DNA of 45,116 nucleotides from Klebsiella pneumoniae (lineage in GTDB: Bacteria; Pseudomonadota; Gammaproteobacteria; Pseudomonadales; Azotimanducaceae), in NCBI GenBank assembly GCA_945861675.1, contig CAMAVY010000009.1:1-45116 (forward strand), in the 5' to 3' direction. Below are positions 1 through 7,951 of the stretch, piece by piece (the first letter of the stretch is position 1; each line of letters opens with the position of its first letter). The translations under genes were made by a program, and so were the position numbers. The notes below the pieces were generated by a model. The model was not told the DNA's origin. It searched no databases and was given only the letters and a program-made list of their open reading frames with translations.

Positions 1-545
1 TACTCCACCGGGTAGTTCTGCCACCGGTCTTTGCCGCGCGCGCCCAGCAACGTGTTCATGTAGAACGACTTGAGATGCGTGCGTTCGAGGAACATCGACG
101 CCCAAGCGCTCCAATGACGCGCATCGATCGTGAATGCCCAGAAGATCCCCCCTTTGCGCATAACGCGGGCAAGACTCGCCATGAACGCTGCGGGGTCAGC
201 CACGTGTTCGGCAACCATCACCGCGTAGGCCAGGTCTATCGAGCCCGGAGCAATCGGCGCCTGCTCAAGCAGAGCGCGATGCACCTCATGAAAGCAGGGG
301 TCTGGTGTGATGTCGTCCGCTGGTTCAATGCCAATGAACCGGCCGGCTGCGCTCGCGATACGCCGTTGCAGCGGCACGTCGCCGTCGAAACCACCACCGC
401 ACCCGATATCGAGCACAGTACATCCCGGCCCGAGCACGGCGAGCTCCTGCAGCACGATGTCCGCGAATACCTCGGACCGGTATTCACCTGCGGTGTATCG
501 CTGCCAGGCAGCGGCGAAAGTCTGCTGAATCGAACCGTCGGTCAC
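1..545 (-). CDS. Class I SAM-dependent methyltransferase, 3' end cut off by window edge
   Basis: The minus frame reads open from a GTG at 545 to the window edge, about 181 residues. A GGAAGGG stretch lies just upstream of the GTG, and an in-frame TAG further upstream closes the frame, so this start is favoured; TTG at 563 is the alternative. The AdoMet-binding motif I is clear (VLDIGCGGGFDG, about residues 44-55), followed by IGIEPAD for the acidic ribose-binding position and by DLAYAVMVAEHVADP, typical of the UbiE/Methyltransf_11 group. RVMRKGGIFWAFT matches post-motif III. The substrate cannot be told. The following genes on the other strand include a GT4 glycosyltransferase, so a role in glycan or lipid modification is possible but only inferred. 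Its C-terminus lies outside the window. Confidence 0.85.
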   Translation of the reverse strand, partial: MTDGSIQQTFAAAWQRYTAGEYRSEVFADIVLQELAVLGPGCTVLDIGCGGGFDGDVPLQRRIASAAGRFIGIEPADDITPDPCFHEVHRALLEQAPIAPGSIDLAYAVMVAEHVADPAAFMASLARVMRKGGIFWAFTIDARHWSAWASMFLERTHLKSFYMNTLLGARGKDRWQNYPVE

Positions 546-613
546 TGGGTGCCCTTCCAATCTTGCCTTCCTGTCGCGAAGTGCTGAGTCGTGCGCTGAT
601 GCGCTCTACTTGA

Positions 614-646
614 CTGCTGAGTTCATTCCGGTCTGCTGAGTTCATT
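614..646. repeat. 14-bp direct repeat, 19-bp period, over the acyl-CoA synthetase stop codon
   Basis: CTGCTGAGTTCATT occurs at 614-627 and again at 633-646. The second copy contains the stop codon of the minus-strand acyl-CoA synthetase (642-644). It looks like a small tandem duplication of the gene's 3' end into the intergenic space. Confidence 0.85.
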
Positions 647-2189
647 GTGGCGCAGGCCCCGGAAACTGCGTCCTCAACATGCGCTTGAGGACCTTGCCTG
701 ATGGGTTGCGGGGAATCACATCAACGAATGCGGCGCCACGCGGGAGCTTGTAGCGTGCCATCTTGCCGTCACACCAGCTCAGCACGTCCTGCTCCGTAAG
801 CGTGTCGTCCTTGCGCACCACGATCGCGAACGGCGACTCGCCCCAACGCTCTGAAGGCTGGCCGATCACGGCAACTTCGCCCACTTTCGGGTGCTGCAGG
901 ATGACGTTCTCAAGCTCTGCCGGATAAATGTTCTCGCCACCGGATATCACCATGTCCTTGGTGCGATCCATGATGTAGATGAAGCCATCCGCATCGATGG
1001 TTGCAACATCGCCTGTATACAGCCAGCCGTCCCGAATCGCTTCAGCCGTGGCTTCCGGGCGCTGCCAGTACTCCTTCATGAGGTGACGGCCGCGGACCAG
1101 CACCTCACCCGGCTCGCCGGGCGCGCAGTCGTGGCCGGCCTCGTTGGCCACGCGAACGTCCGTGTGGAAGAACGCCTTGCCGGTGGACCCCGCCTTCTTG
1201 ATGGCATGTTCACCATCGATGACGCACGCCGGACCGCAGGATTCAGTCAGACCGTAGATCTGCTGAATCTCGATGCCTACCGCCGCGTACTGCTGGATCA
1301 ACGACACAGGCACCGGTGCCGCGCCGGACAGAATCCAGCGCAGCGACGACCGATCGAAGCTGTCGCGCTGCGGCACCTGCCACATGAAGTTCAGCATCGC
1401 TGGCACGGCCAGCATCACGGTCACGCGTTCGCGCTCGATGACCTGCCACGTGCGCACCGCATCGAAACTGCGTGCGACCACGGAGGTCGCGCCGCGATAC
1501 ACGCACATCGTCACCGGTGTGAGCGCGCCGACATGGAACATCGGCAGCAGGTGGAGATAACGATCCCCGCCGCGCAGGTCGGTCACGACATTCATGGTCA
1601 ACAGCGCCCACAGCACGGTGCTGTGCGTATGCACGGCGCCCTTGGGCAAACCTGTCGTGCCCGAGGTGTACATGATGTAGAGCATGTCATCGTCGCCGGC
1701 ACCCGCTGCTGGCTCCGTTGTTGCCGCAGCGCCTTGCACATCCGCATACGCAACCGCATAGGGCGAAACAGCAGTTGAAGGCGCGGAGATCTGCACCCAG
1801 CGGCGGATGTCCGTGCGTTCGCCTCGGGCGTGCAGCTCATCAACGACCTGCGCGAAGTCCGCGTCGAACAGCAGCACCGATGCGCCGCTGTTCTTGAGAA
1901 TGAACTCAAGCTCGTCGGCCACCAGGCGCCAGTTCACCGGCACCACCACCGCGCCGAGCTTTGCTATCGCGAAAAACGACTCCGTGAACTCGACGCTGTT
2001 CATCAGCAGCAGCGCCACGCGATCACCCGGCTGTACACCCATACCCGCCAGTGCATTTGCAGTCCGGTTGCACCGCTCGTTCAACGCGGCGAACGAATAG
2101 CGCGTGCCGCTTTCGGCATCGACGAACGCGTCAAGCTGGCTGGACAGCAGTGCGCGCTTCGTCAGAAATGCGCCGATATTGATTTTCAT
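642..2189 (-). CDS. Fatty acyl-CoA synthetase (class I adenylate-forming enzyme)
   Basis: 515 residues, the usual length for the ANL superfamily. It activates a carboxylic acid to an acyl-adenylate with ATP and then forms the CoA thioester. The phosphate-binding loop YTSGTTGLPKG is at about 174-184, followed by the A5-type IYGLTES, the YTGD motif with the ATP-ribose aspartate, DRTKDMVISGGENIYP (hinge and A8 region), and the A10 lysine in NPSGKVLKR near the C-terminus. No signal peptide. The sequence most resembles medium/long-chain or aryl acid CoA ligases of the FadD type; chain length cannot be read. It lies near two acyl-CoA dehydrogenase genes at 4.6-7.0 kb on the other strand, which fits a beta-oxidation or side-chain degradation role. 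Start ATG at 2189. Confidence 0.93.
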   Translation of the reverse strand: MKINIGAFLTKRALLSSQLDAFVDAESGTRYSFAALNERCNRTANALAGMGVQPGDRVALLLMNSVEFTESFFAIAKLGAVVVPVNWRLVADELEFILKNSGASVLLFDADFAQVVDELHARGERTDIRRWVQISAPSTAVSPYAVAYADVQGAAATTEPAAGAGDDDMLYIMYTSGTTGLPKGAVHTHSTVLWALLTMNVVTDLRGGDRYLHLLPMFHVGALTPVTMCVYRGATSVVARSFDAVRTWQVIERERVTVMLAVPAMLNFMWQVPQRDSFDRSSLRWILSGAAPVPVSLIQQYAAVGIEIQQIYGLTESCGPACVIDGEHAIKKAGSTGKAFFHTDVRVANEAGHDCAPGEPGEVLVRGRHLMKEYWQRPEATAEAIRDGWLYTGDVATIDADGFIYIMDRTKDMVISGGENIYPAELENVILQHPKVGEVAVIGQPSERWGESPFAIVVRKDDTLTEQDVLSWCDGKMARYKLPRGAAFVDVIPRNPSGKVLKRMLRTQFPGPAPQ

Positions 2190-2332
2190 GGCCCCGATCC
2201 AAAGTCGTTGTTCGATTCATAAGGCTACCGTGACCTGCAGGCCGCGCGCTCAATGTCTGCGACAATTCCTGCCGGGAACAGGTCCTGTTCGCACACGCCA
2301 CACATCCCCTCTGCCGACCACACGAGATCGAG

Positions 2333-3439
2333 TTGCCAGCCGAGCCCTCCCCACTTCGCGTCATGCACATTGCGTCTGGCGACCTCTGGGCGGGCGCCGA
2401 GGTGCAGGCCTGCACGCTGCTTACGAATCTGCAGCTGCGACCCGAAGTCGAAGTGGCAGCGGCGATCTTGAACCCGGGCGAACTCTCGGAACGGCTAGCA
2501 GCTGCCGGTGTTCGTGTCTGGACGTTCGACGAATCCCGACAATCCTCGCCCGTCATCGCCCGGGGGCTGTACAGCGCCATGCGGACTTGGCGACCACTCA
2601 TCGTCCACACGCACAGGCAGAAGGAGAACGTGCTGGGTGGTGTCGTTGCGGCACTGTTGGGTATCCCTTCGCTGCGTACGGCCCATGGTGCAGAGGAGCA
2701 TGCTGTTTCGTGGCGCGAGCCACACAAACGGCTGGCACACCTACTCGACGACGCGGTGGCGAAACATCTTCAGCAGGCAGTCGTGGCTGTCTCTGACGAC
2801 CTCGCGGGCATCCTTCGCGCGAAGTGGCCGCGCACGCGCATCGGAGTCATCGACAACGTCGTCGATATCGATCAGTTGCGCGCGCAATCGGCGGCCGTCA
2901 CGCCGCGGCCAACGACTCCACCCTGGCGCATTGGCATTGTCGGTCGCCTCGTGCCGATCAAACGCATTGATCTGTTCATCGCCGCTGCGGCACTGCTCAA
3001 CAGGCAAAGTCCGGGTGGCTTTTGTTTTGACATCATCGGTGACGGCCCACTGATGGCTTCGCTCCGCCAGCAGGCCGAGCGCGCCGCCGCGTCCAACATC
3101 GTGTTCCACGGATTCCGCAACGACAGTGCGCGGCAGATTGCGGGCATGAGCGTGCTGGCGCTCACGTCGGATCACGAAGGCCTGCCGACGGTTGCCTTGG
3201 AGGCCCTTGCGCTGGGCGTGCCCGTCGTCACCCGCGCCGTGGGCGGTCTGCCCGCGCTGGCAGCGGCAGGTGGTGATTGCACGCTGGTCGATTCGGCCGA
3301 GCCGCAGGCAATTGCCGACGCAATCCTTGCGACCGCCACGCGCACTTCGGTCTACGCGCCGCTGCCTCCGCGGTATGCCGCAAGCTACGGAGCACAGCGC
3401 TACCTGCAGCTGTACCGCGAGCTGGCCCGCACCTCATAG
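2333..3439 (+). CDS. GT4-family glycosyltransferase
   Basis: 368 residues from TTG at 2333; an ATG at 2363 (residue 11) is an alternative, and neither has a strong ribosome binding site. The N-terminal half starts with VMHIASGDLWAGAEVQ, typical of GT-B glycosyltransferases that find an acceptor in Rossmann domain 1. The C-terminal Glycos_transf_1 domain begins around GRLVPIKRIDLF (about residue 204) and has the EX7E donor-binding pair in HEGLPTVALEAL (E282/E290). It transfers a sugar from a nucleotide-sugar donor, most likely to a surface polysaccharide or lipid carrier in the cytoplasm. No signal peptide or membrane segment. Upstream lies the acyl-CoA synthetase on the opposite strand, so it probably has its own promoter in 2190-2332. 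Donor and acceptor unknown. Confidence 0.9.
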   Translation: MPAEPSPLRVMHIASGDLWAGAEVQACTLLTNLQLRPEVEVAAAILNPGELSERLAAAGVRVWTFDESRQSSPVIARGLYSAMRTWRPLIVHTHRQKENVLGGVVAALLGIPSLRTAHGAEEHAVSWREPHKRLAHLLDDAVAKHLQQAVVAVSDDLAGILRAKWPRTRIGVIDNVVDIDQLRAQSAAVTPRPTTPPWRIGIVGRLVPIKRIDLFIAAAALLNRQSPGGFCFDIIGDGPLMASLRQQAERAAASNIVFHGFRNDSARQIAGMSVLALTSDHEGLPTVALEALALGVPVVTRAVGGLPALAAAGGDCTLVDSAEPQAIADAILATATRTSVYAPLPPRYAASYGAQRYLQLYRELARTS

Positions 3440-3484
3440 TCAGGGCCATTCGCAGCTCAGATCAGAGCACGCTACACCAGTTAA

Positions 3485-3911
3485 TCACGGCACCACTTTA
3501 CGGATTTCCGGTGAGTAGTCGCTCTCGCGCACGTCCGTCCCGCCGGCACCGTCAGACACATTCGCCATCGTGGTCACAGCAACAAACCAGGTGCCCGTGC
3601 TCAACGGAACAACTGCGTTATTCGTCGCGCCCGCAACGTGCGTAGCGCCCTCGTACTTGCCGCTGGTGCGACCGTAGTACACGTTGTAGCCCTCGATGAC
3701 GCCAATCGGCGTGCCGTCGCTTTGCAGGGACGGCTGCGTCCACGTCACTCGGGTACCGGTGCTTGAGACGCTGGTGCTTGCGATCGCCTCGCCAGCGCTG
3801 TTCGTGCAGCGAATGCTGAAGTTCCAATCGCCGGTGATCGGGCTGCTGCTGCGCGTGCCACTCGACGGGATCGCGCCCTGGAACGCGGGGTCGCTACCGC
3901 TGGCAATACAG
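3485..3911 (-). pseudogene. C-terminal fibronectin type III fragment of a secreted protein, 5' end missing
   Basis: The minus frame ending at 3485 encodes a good FN3-like beta sandwich: RVTWTQPSLQSDG, then GYNVYYGRTSGKY, then GTWFVAVTTMANVSDG, then ESDYSPEIRKVV at the end. This is the usual order of FN3 strands in extracellular bacterial proteins. Going upstream the frame becomes Cys/Arg-rich noise past about 3911, because there the sequence belongs to a different gene in another frame. The first plausible FN3-protein residues are IASGSDPAFQG. So only the last 140 or so residues survive, without start codon, signal peptide or ribosome binding site. An assembly join would give the same picture. 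Confidence 0.65.
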
Positions 3912-4358
3912 GTGCCGCAGCCGCCAGAGCCCGTTGAGCGCAACACCGCACAGCGAGGCGCCCCACTCGGTGGCGCCAAATTGCAGAAGCACATCGAGTT
4001 TCTGCAGCCGCAGGTGCCGCAGCATCGACAGCGGCGCGGTGGCCGGGTCGGCATCGCGCGGAATGCTCAGTCGCTCAGCATTGCGCAGACCGGCTGGCAA
4101 AGGCTGCAGTTCGAAAAAGCTGGCCGCACCCGAGTACAGCAGGCGTTCCAGCCCCAGCCACAGTCGCCAGGACAGACTGCGCGTGGCGCCGTCCCAATCG
4201 CCCACATCTTCGGGTTCACCGCCACGCGGGTCATCGCGCGTCAGCACCAGCGCAATCTCGGCGTCGCCCGCGGCGGCAATGTCTGCCAGCAAACGCACGA
4301 TCCACGCGGGAGCGAGTTCGCCATCCAGCAGCACGCCAATGCGTAGCTTATCCGGCAC
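3894..4358 (-). pseudogene. N-terminal fragment of a formyltransferase-like / glycosyltransferase-associated protein
   Basis: Start GTG at 4358 preceded by GAAGGGGACGAG, a strong ribosome binding site. The translation runs KLRIGVLLDGELAPAWIVRL, then AEIALVLTRDD, and after a variable segment LDVLLQFGATEW and LNGLWRLRH. This order recalls the N-terminal domain found in bacterial relatives of glucosamine-inositolphosphorylceramide transferase (formyltransferase-like fold); that assignment is from memory of the family and is moderate. After LRH, where the family would continue into its HGD-type motif, the frame gives six residues (LYCQR) and a stop. The remaining protein, normally several hundred residues, is absent. 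The break coincides with the FN3 fragment's loss of sense, near 3911. Confidence 0.6.
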
Positions 4359-4612
4359 CTCGTCCCCTTCCTTGCATAGCTGATCGGTCCGTCTGCTGAG
4401 TGTGCCTACCTGCGCGCAGCCGCGCAGCCGCACAGCCGATCGCGCTATGCGCGTCGGGCACGGAGTGTAGCTACCGCGCCCAACTCAGGAACATCGTGGC
4501 AGCGGCAAGGCACGCCCGGAAACCGTTGCCTGCACCCGGACACTCGGGATTGAATGCAGCCCTTTTCCGCTCCACCCACCTTTATCCGCATTGCCCAGCA
4601 GGAACACCGCAA

Positions 4613-5740
4613 ATGAATTTCGAGTTCTCCGAAGAGCAAAACATGCTGCGCGAGCAGGCGCAGGGGTTTCTCAACGACAAGTGCCCGCTGACCGTCGTGC
4701 GGCGGGTACTCGACAATGCCAACGAACCCTATGCCGCGGATGTGTGGAAGGGCATGGCCAGCCTGGGCTGGCAGGCCACCACAATTCCTGAGGCGTACGG
4801 CGGTATTGGCCTGGGGCATCTCGAGCTGTGCGTCATTGCCGAGGAGCTCGGCCGCTCGCTGGCCCCAACGCCGTTTTCGTCGTCCGTGTATCTGGTCACC
4901 GAAGCCCTGCTGCGCTTCGGCTCGGAGGCCCAGAAGCTCAAGTACCTGCCGAAGCTCGCGACCGGTGAGCTGATCGGCGCGTATGCCACTGCAGAAGGCA
5001 CACGCGCTGTCACCGCCGCGAACCTTGCGACGACGGGCACCGCCGATACCGTCACCGGCAGCAAACTGCCTGTCGCCGACGGTGATGTGGCGGGGCTTGC
5101 AGTGGTGCTCGCAAAGGATGGTGCCGGCACCACCCAATACCTGGTGGAACTTGGCAGCGCCGGTGTATCGCGCGCCACGGTCGCCACGCTGGACCCGACG
5201 CGTTCACACGCCAGCATCGAATTCAAAGGCGCTGCCGCAGAATCACTCGGCGCACGCGGCGAAGGCTTCGCGCAACACGAACAACTGTTGGATCGCGCGG
5301 CCATTCTGTTTGCCTTCGAACAGGTCGGCGGTGCACATGCCGCGCTCTATATGGCGCGGGACTACGCACAGGGCCGCTTCGCCTTTGGCCGGCCCATCGG
5401 CTCGTTCCAGGCCATCAAACACAAGCTGGCAGACATGTACATCGCGGCCACACTCGCGCGCTCGAACAGCTACTACGGCGCCTGGGCACTCTCCACAGAT
5501 GCCAGCGAACTGGCCGTTGCCGCAGCGACATCGCGCGTGTCGGCCACCGAAGCCTTTCACCTGTGCTCGAAGGAGAACATCCAGACCCACGGCGGCATGG
5601 GTTTCACCTGGGAATTCGACTGCCACATGTTCTATCGGCGCTCCAAGCTGCTGTCGGTCAACCTCGGCGCACTGCCGCGCTGGAAGGACCGGCTGATCAC
5701 AGCCATTGAGCAATCCAATCTGCTTGCGGCGGCGGGCTAG
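4613..5740 (+). CDS. Acyl-CoA dehydrogenase, small/partner subunit type
   Basis: 375 residues from ATG 4613, with AGGA about 10 nt upstream. It oxidises acyl-CoA at the alpha-beta bond with FAD. The N-terminal helical domain starts MNFEFSEEQNMLREQ; the middle contains YGGIGLGHLELCVIAEELG. The C-terminal domain has the FAD-contact motif FGRPIGSFQAIKHKLADMY (about 260-278) and HGGMGFTWEFDCHMF. The region after GFTWE is short and lacks the usual YEGT or GGTxEI tail, as in one member of two-subunit (alpha2-beta2) dehydrogenases known from steroid side-chain degradation. The next gene, 64 nt downstream, is a full-length dehydrogenase with that tail, so the two probably form one heteromeric enzyme (inference). 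Confidence 0.92.
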   Translation: MNFEFSEEQNMLREQAQGFLNDKCPLTVVRRVLDNANEPYAADVWKGMASLGWQATTIPEAYGGIGLGHLELCVIAEELGRSLAPTPFSSSVYLVTEALLRFGSEAQKLKYLPKLATGELIGAYATAEGTRAVTAANLATTGTADTVTGSKLPVADGDVAGLAVVLAKDGAGTTQYLVELGSAGVSRATVATLDPTRSHASIEFKGAAAESLGARGEGFAQHEQLLDRAAILFAFEQVGGAHAALYMARDYAQGRFAFGRPIGSFQAIKHKLADMYIAATLARSNSYYGAWALSTDASELAVAAATSRVSATEAFHLCSKENIQTHGGMGFTWEFDCHMFYRRSKLLSVNLGALPRWKDRLITAIEQSNLLAAAG

Positions 5741-5804
5741 GCCGCGCTCCTCCGCTGCAGGTCATACGCAATCAAGCACACACGCACAGCCCCAAGGAAC
5801 ACAG

Positions 5805-7019
5805 ATGGATTTCAACGACACCGCCTCCGAAGCCGCGTTCCGCGCCGAGGCCCGCAGCTTCCTTGAAGCCCACGCGAAGCAGGTCGCGGCACAGGCGGGC
5901 GCCGCAGACACAGTGGAAGAAAACGTCCGCCGCGCCCGCGCCTGGCAGCAACTCAAGCAGCAACACGGCTGGGCTTGCCTCAGCTGGCCGAAGGAGTTCG
6001 GCGGCCGCGCTGCAAGCCCGATGGAGCAGATCATCTGGAGCCAGGAAGAATCGAAGTACGACGTGCCCACCGGCCCACTCGCCATCGGCCTGGGCATGTG
6101 TGGCCCGACGGTCATGGCCTATGCCAGCGACGAACTGAAGCGCGAACACCTGCCGCGCATGGCCAGCGGCGAGCGCATCTGGTGCCAGCTGTTCAGTGAA
6201 CCCTCGGGCGGCTCGGACCTGGCCAACCTGCGCACCCGCGCCGAGCGCGATGGCGACAGCTGGGTGATCAACGGCTCGAAGGTCTGGACGTCAGGCGCGC
6301 ACTACTCCGATTGGGCCATTCTGGTCACACGCACCGACCCGACCGTGCCCAAGCACAAGGGTCTGACGTTCTTCTTCCTGGACATGAAGTCGAAAGGCAT
6401 CGAAGTGCGGCCGATCAAACAGATCAGCGGCGCGGCGGACTTCAATCAGGTGTTCTTCACCGAAGTACGCATCCCCGACAGCCAGCGCCTTGGCGCGGTC
6501 GGCCAGGGCTGGCAGGTGTCCATCACCACGCTGATGAACGAGCGCCTGGCCGTTGGCAACGCCGGCGGCGTGGATTTCGCTGAACTGCATGCGCTGGCGC
6601 GCAAAGTCGAGATCGATGGCCAGCCTGCCGCCGACAACGCCGCAGTGCGTGAACGGCTGGCGTCCTGGTACTGCCAGGAAAGCGGGCTGAAGTTCACCAA
6701 CTACCGCACCATCAGCGCGCTGTCGCGCGGGCAAACGCCGGGGCCAGAGAACTCCATCACCAAGGTGGTCAGCGCGAACAAGCTGCAGGAACTGGCGTCG
6801 TTCGGCATCGACCTGATGGATATGGGCGGCGTGATGCTGCAGGGCAATGAAGCGATTGATCAGTTCCAGGACGCCTATCTGTGGTCCCCCGGTATCCGCA
6901 TCGCCGGTGGCACCGACGAGATCCTGCGCAACATCATTGCCGAGCGTGTGCTCGGCATGCCGGCCGATATCCGCGTGGACAAGCACTCACCGTTCAATGA
7001 GGTGCCGCAAGGAAACTGA
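5805..7019 (+). CDS. Acyl-CoA dehydrogenase, larger subunit type
   Basis: 404 residues from ATG 5805, ribosome binding site AAGGAA upstream. N-terminal domain with WPKEFGGRAASPMEQIIWSQE; middle beta domain with the FAD-binding QLFSEPSGGSDLANLRTRA and WVINGSKVWTSGA; then KHKGLTFFFLDM, GVEVRP-like and FNQVFFTEVRIP; C-terminal helical domain ending IRIAGGTDEILRNIIAERVLG, the FAD/adenine and dimer-contact region. This is a full set of acyl-CoA dehydrogenase motifs, close to the FadE17/FadE26-type proteins. Together with the 375-residue partner it likely forms a heteromeric dehydrogenase. A perfect 14-bp GC hairpin follows the stop, so the transcription unit probably ends here. Confidence 0.93.
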   Translation: MDFNDTASEAAFRAEARSFLEAHAKQVAAQAGAADTVEENVRRARAWQQLKQQHGWACLSWPKEFGGRAASPMEQIIWSQEESKYDVPTGPLAIGLGMCGPTVMAYASDELKREHLPRMASGERIWCQLFSEPSGGSDLANLRTRAERDGDSWVINGSKVWTSGAHYSDWAILVTRTDPTVPKHKGLTFFFLDMKSKGIEVRPIKQISGAADFNQVFFTEVRIPDSQRLGAVGQGWQVSITTLMNERLAVGNAGGVDFAELHALARKVEIDGQPAADNAAVRERLASWYCQESGLKFTNYRTISALSRGQTPGPENSITKVVSANKLQELASFGIDLMDMGGVMLQGNEAIDQFQDAYLWSPGIRIAGGTDEILRNIIAERVLGMPADIRVDKHSPFNEVPQGN

Positions 7020-7025
7020 CGTAAC

Positions 7026-7065
7026 TCAGGGCGCGCGCCGTTCGGCGGGCCGGCGCGCGCCCTGA
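7026..7065 (+). terminator. Strong GC-rich hairpin after the dehydrogenase pair
   Basis: TCAGGGCGCGCGCC (7026-7039) is perfectly complementary to 7052-7065, leaving a 12-nt loop. It sits 7 nt after the stop codon of the dehydrogenase. There is no U-run after it (ATTCAGC), so it may be a transcript-end stabiliser or pause site rather than a classical intrinsic terminator. Confidence 0.55.
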
Positions 7066-7115
7066 TTCAGCAATTCGACAAGCCGGGACAGGACTGCCCG
7101 CACTGGAATCCCGCA

Positions 7116-7792
7116 ATGGAGCTGCACGCGCGCGCCATCGGTTGCCTGTTGGGCCTCGCCATTGGCGACGCCATCGGCACCACACTCGAGTTTCAACGCC
7201 CAGCGACCCCTTCGCCGGCCCGACCGAACTGAACAGCGCGGGCAAAGGCTCGTTGATGCGTCTGGCGCCCGTCGCCATCTACTACAGCTACGACCGCGAG
7301 CTGTGCGTGCAGCAGGCGCAGGCATCCTCACGAACCACCCATGGCGCCAAACTGGCCGTGGAAGCGTGTGGTCTGTTTGCCGCCATGCTGCAAGTAGCGC
7401 TACGAGGCGATGTATCGCGCGTATTGACCGATCATGGCTTCACGCCGGACACACCCGAACTGCAGGACGTGCTGAAAAACGCCGCCATGGCCGCCAGCCG
7501 CTCCGCCACATCGGTGCGCGGCACCGGGTACTGCGTAGACGCGTTGGACGCCGCACTCTGGTGCTTCGCCACCACCGACAACTACGCAGACGCCGTGCTG
7601 AAAGCCGCCAACCTCGGCGACGACGCAGACACAACCGCTGCCATCACCGGTCAGCTGGCCGGCGCGGTGTATGGCGTGAACGGGATTCCGAATCAGTTGC
7701 GCGAAGCGGTGTCGGAGGGGCGTGAGATATCGGAGCTGGCGGTGCAGTTGGTTGAAGCGGGCCGAAGCGCACACAGAGGATCATCTGCCTGA
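7116..7792 (+). pseudogene. ADP-ribosylglycohydrolase with internal deletion and frameshift
   Basis: From ATG 7116 the frame reads ELHARAIGCLLGLAIGDAIG and TTLEFQRP, the exact opening of the ADP-ribosylglycohydrolase (DraG/ARH) family, then drifts and stops at TGA 7227-7229. The family's continuation resumes in another frame at about 7200: DPFAGPTELNSAGKGSLMRLAPVAIYY, then TTHGAKLAVEACGLFAAML, ATSVRGTGYCVDALDAALWCF and the second metal motif GDDADTTAAITGQLAGAVYG, to a stop at 7792. What is missing is the stretch of about 70-90 residues with the WTDDT motif that binds the dinuclear metal centre, so no active hydrolase can be made. The usual GNGSLMR also reads GKGSLMR. The deletion joins near 7197-7205. 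A real lesion or an assembly collapse are both possible. Confidence 0.8.
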
Positions 7793-7951
7793 TGTCACAC
7801 GAGCATGGCGGTCCGTCCGCAGTGCAACGGACCTGATGGCGGATTGCTTGACAGACGAATGACGCCCGGCGAGCGTGGCCATGCGCGGTGAAGCAAGCAT
7901 TCCCACGCGCGTCGACCCACCAGCATTCGTCCCGCCACCATTCGTTCCACC

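Noticed and set aside
3912-4054. N-terminal extension of the FN3 protein up to 4054
   Set aside because: The residues are Cys/Arg-rich and antipodal to the better frame of the formyltransferase-like gene; no start signal.
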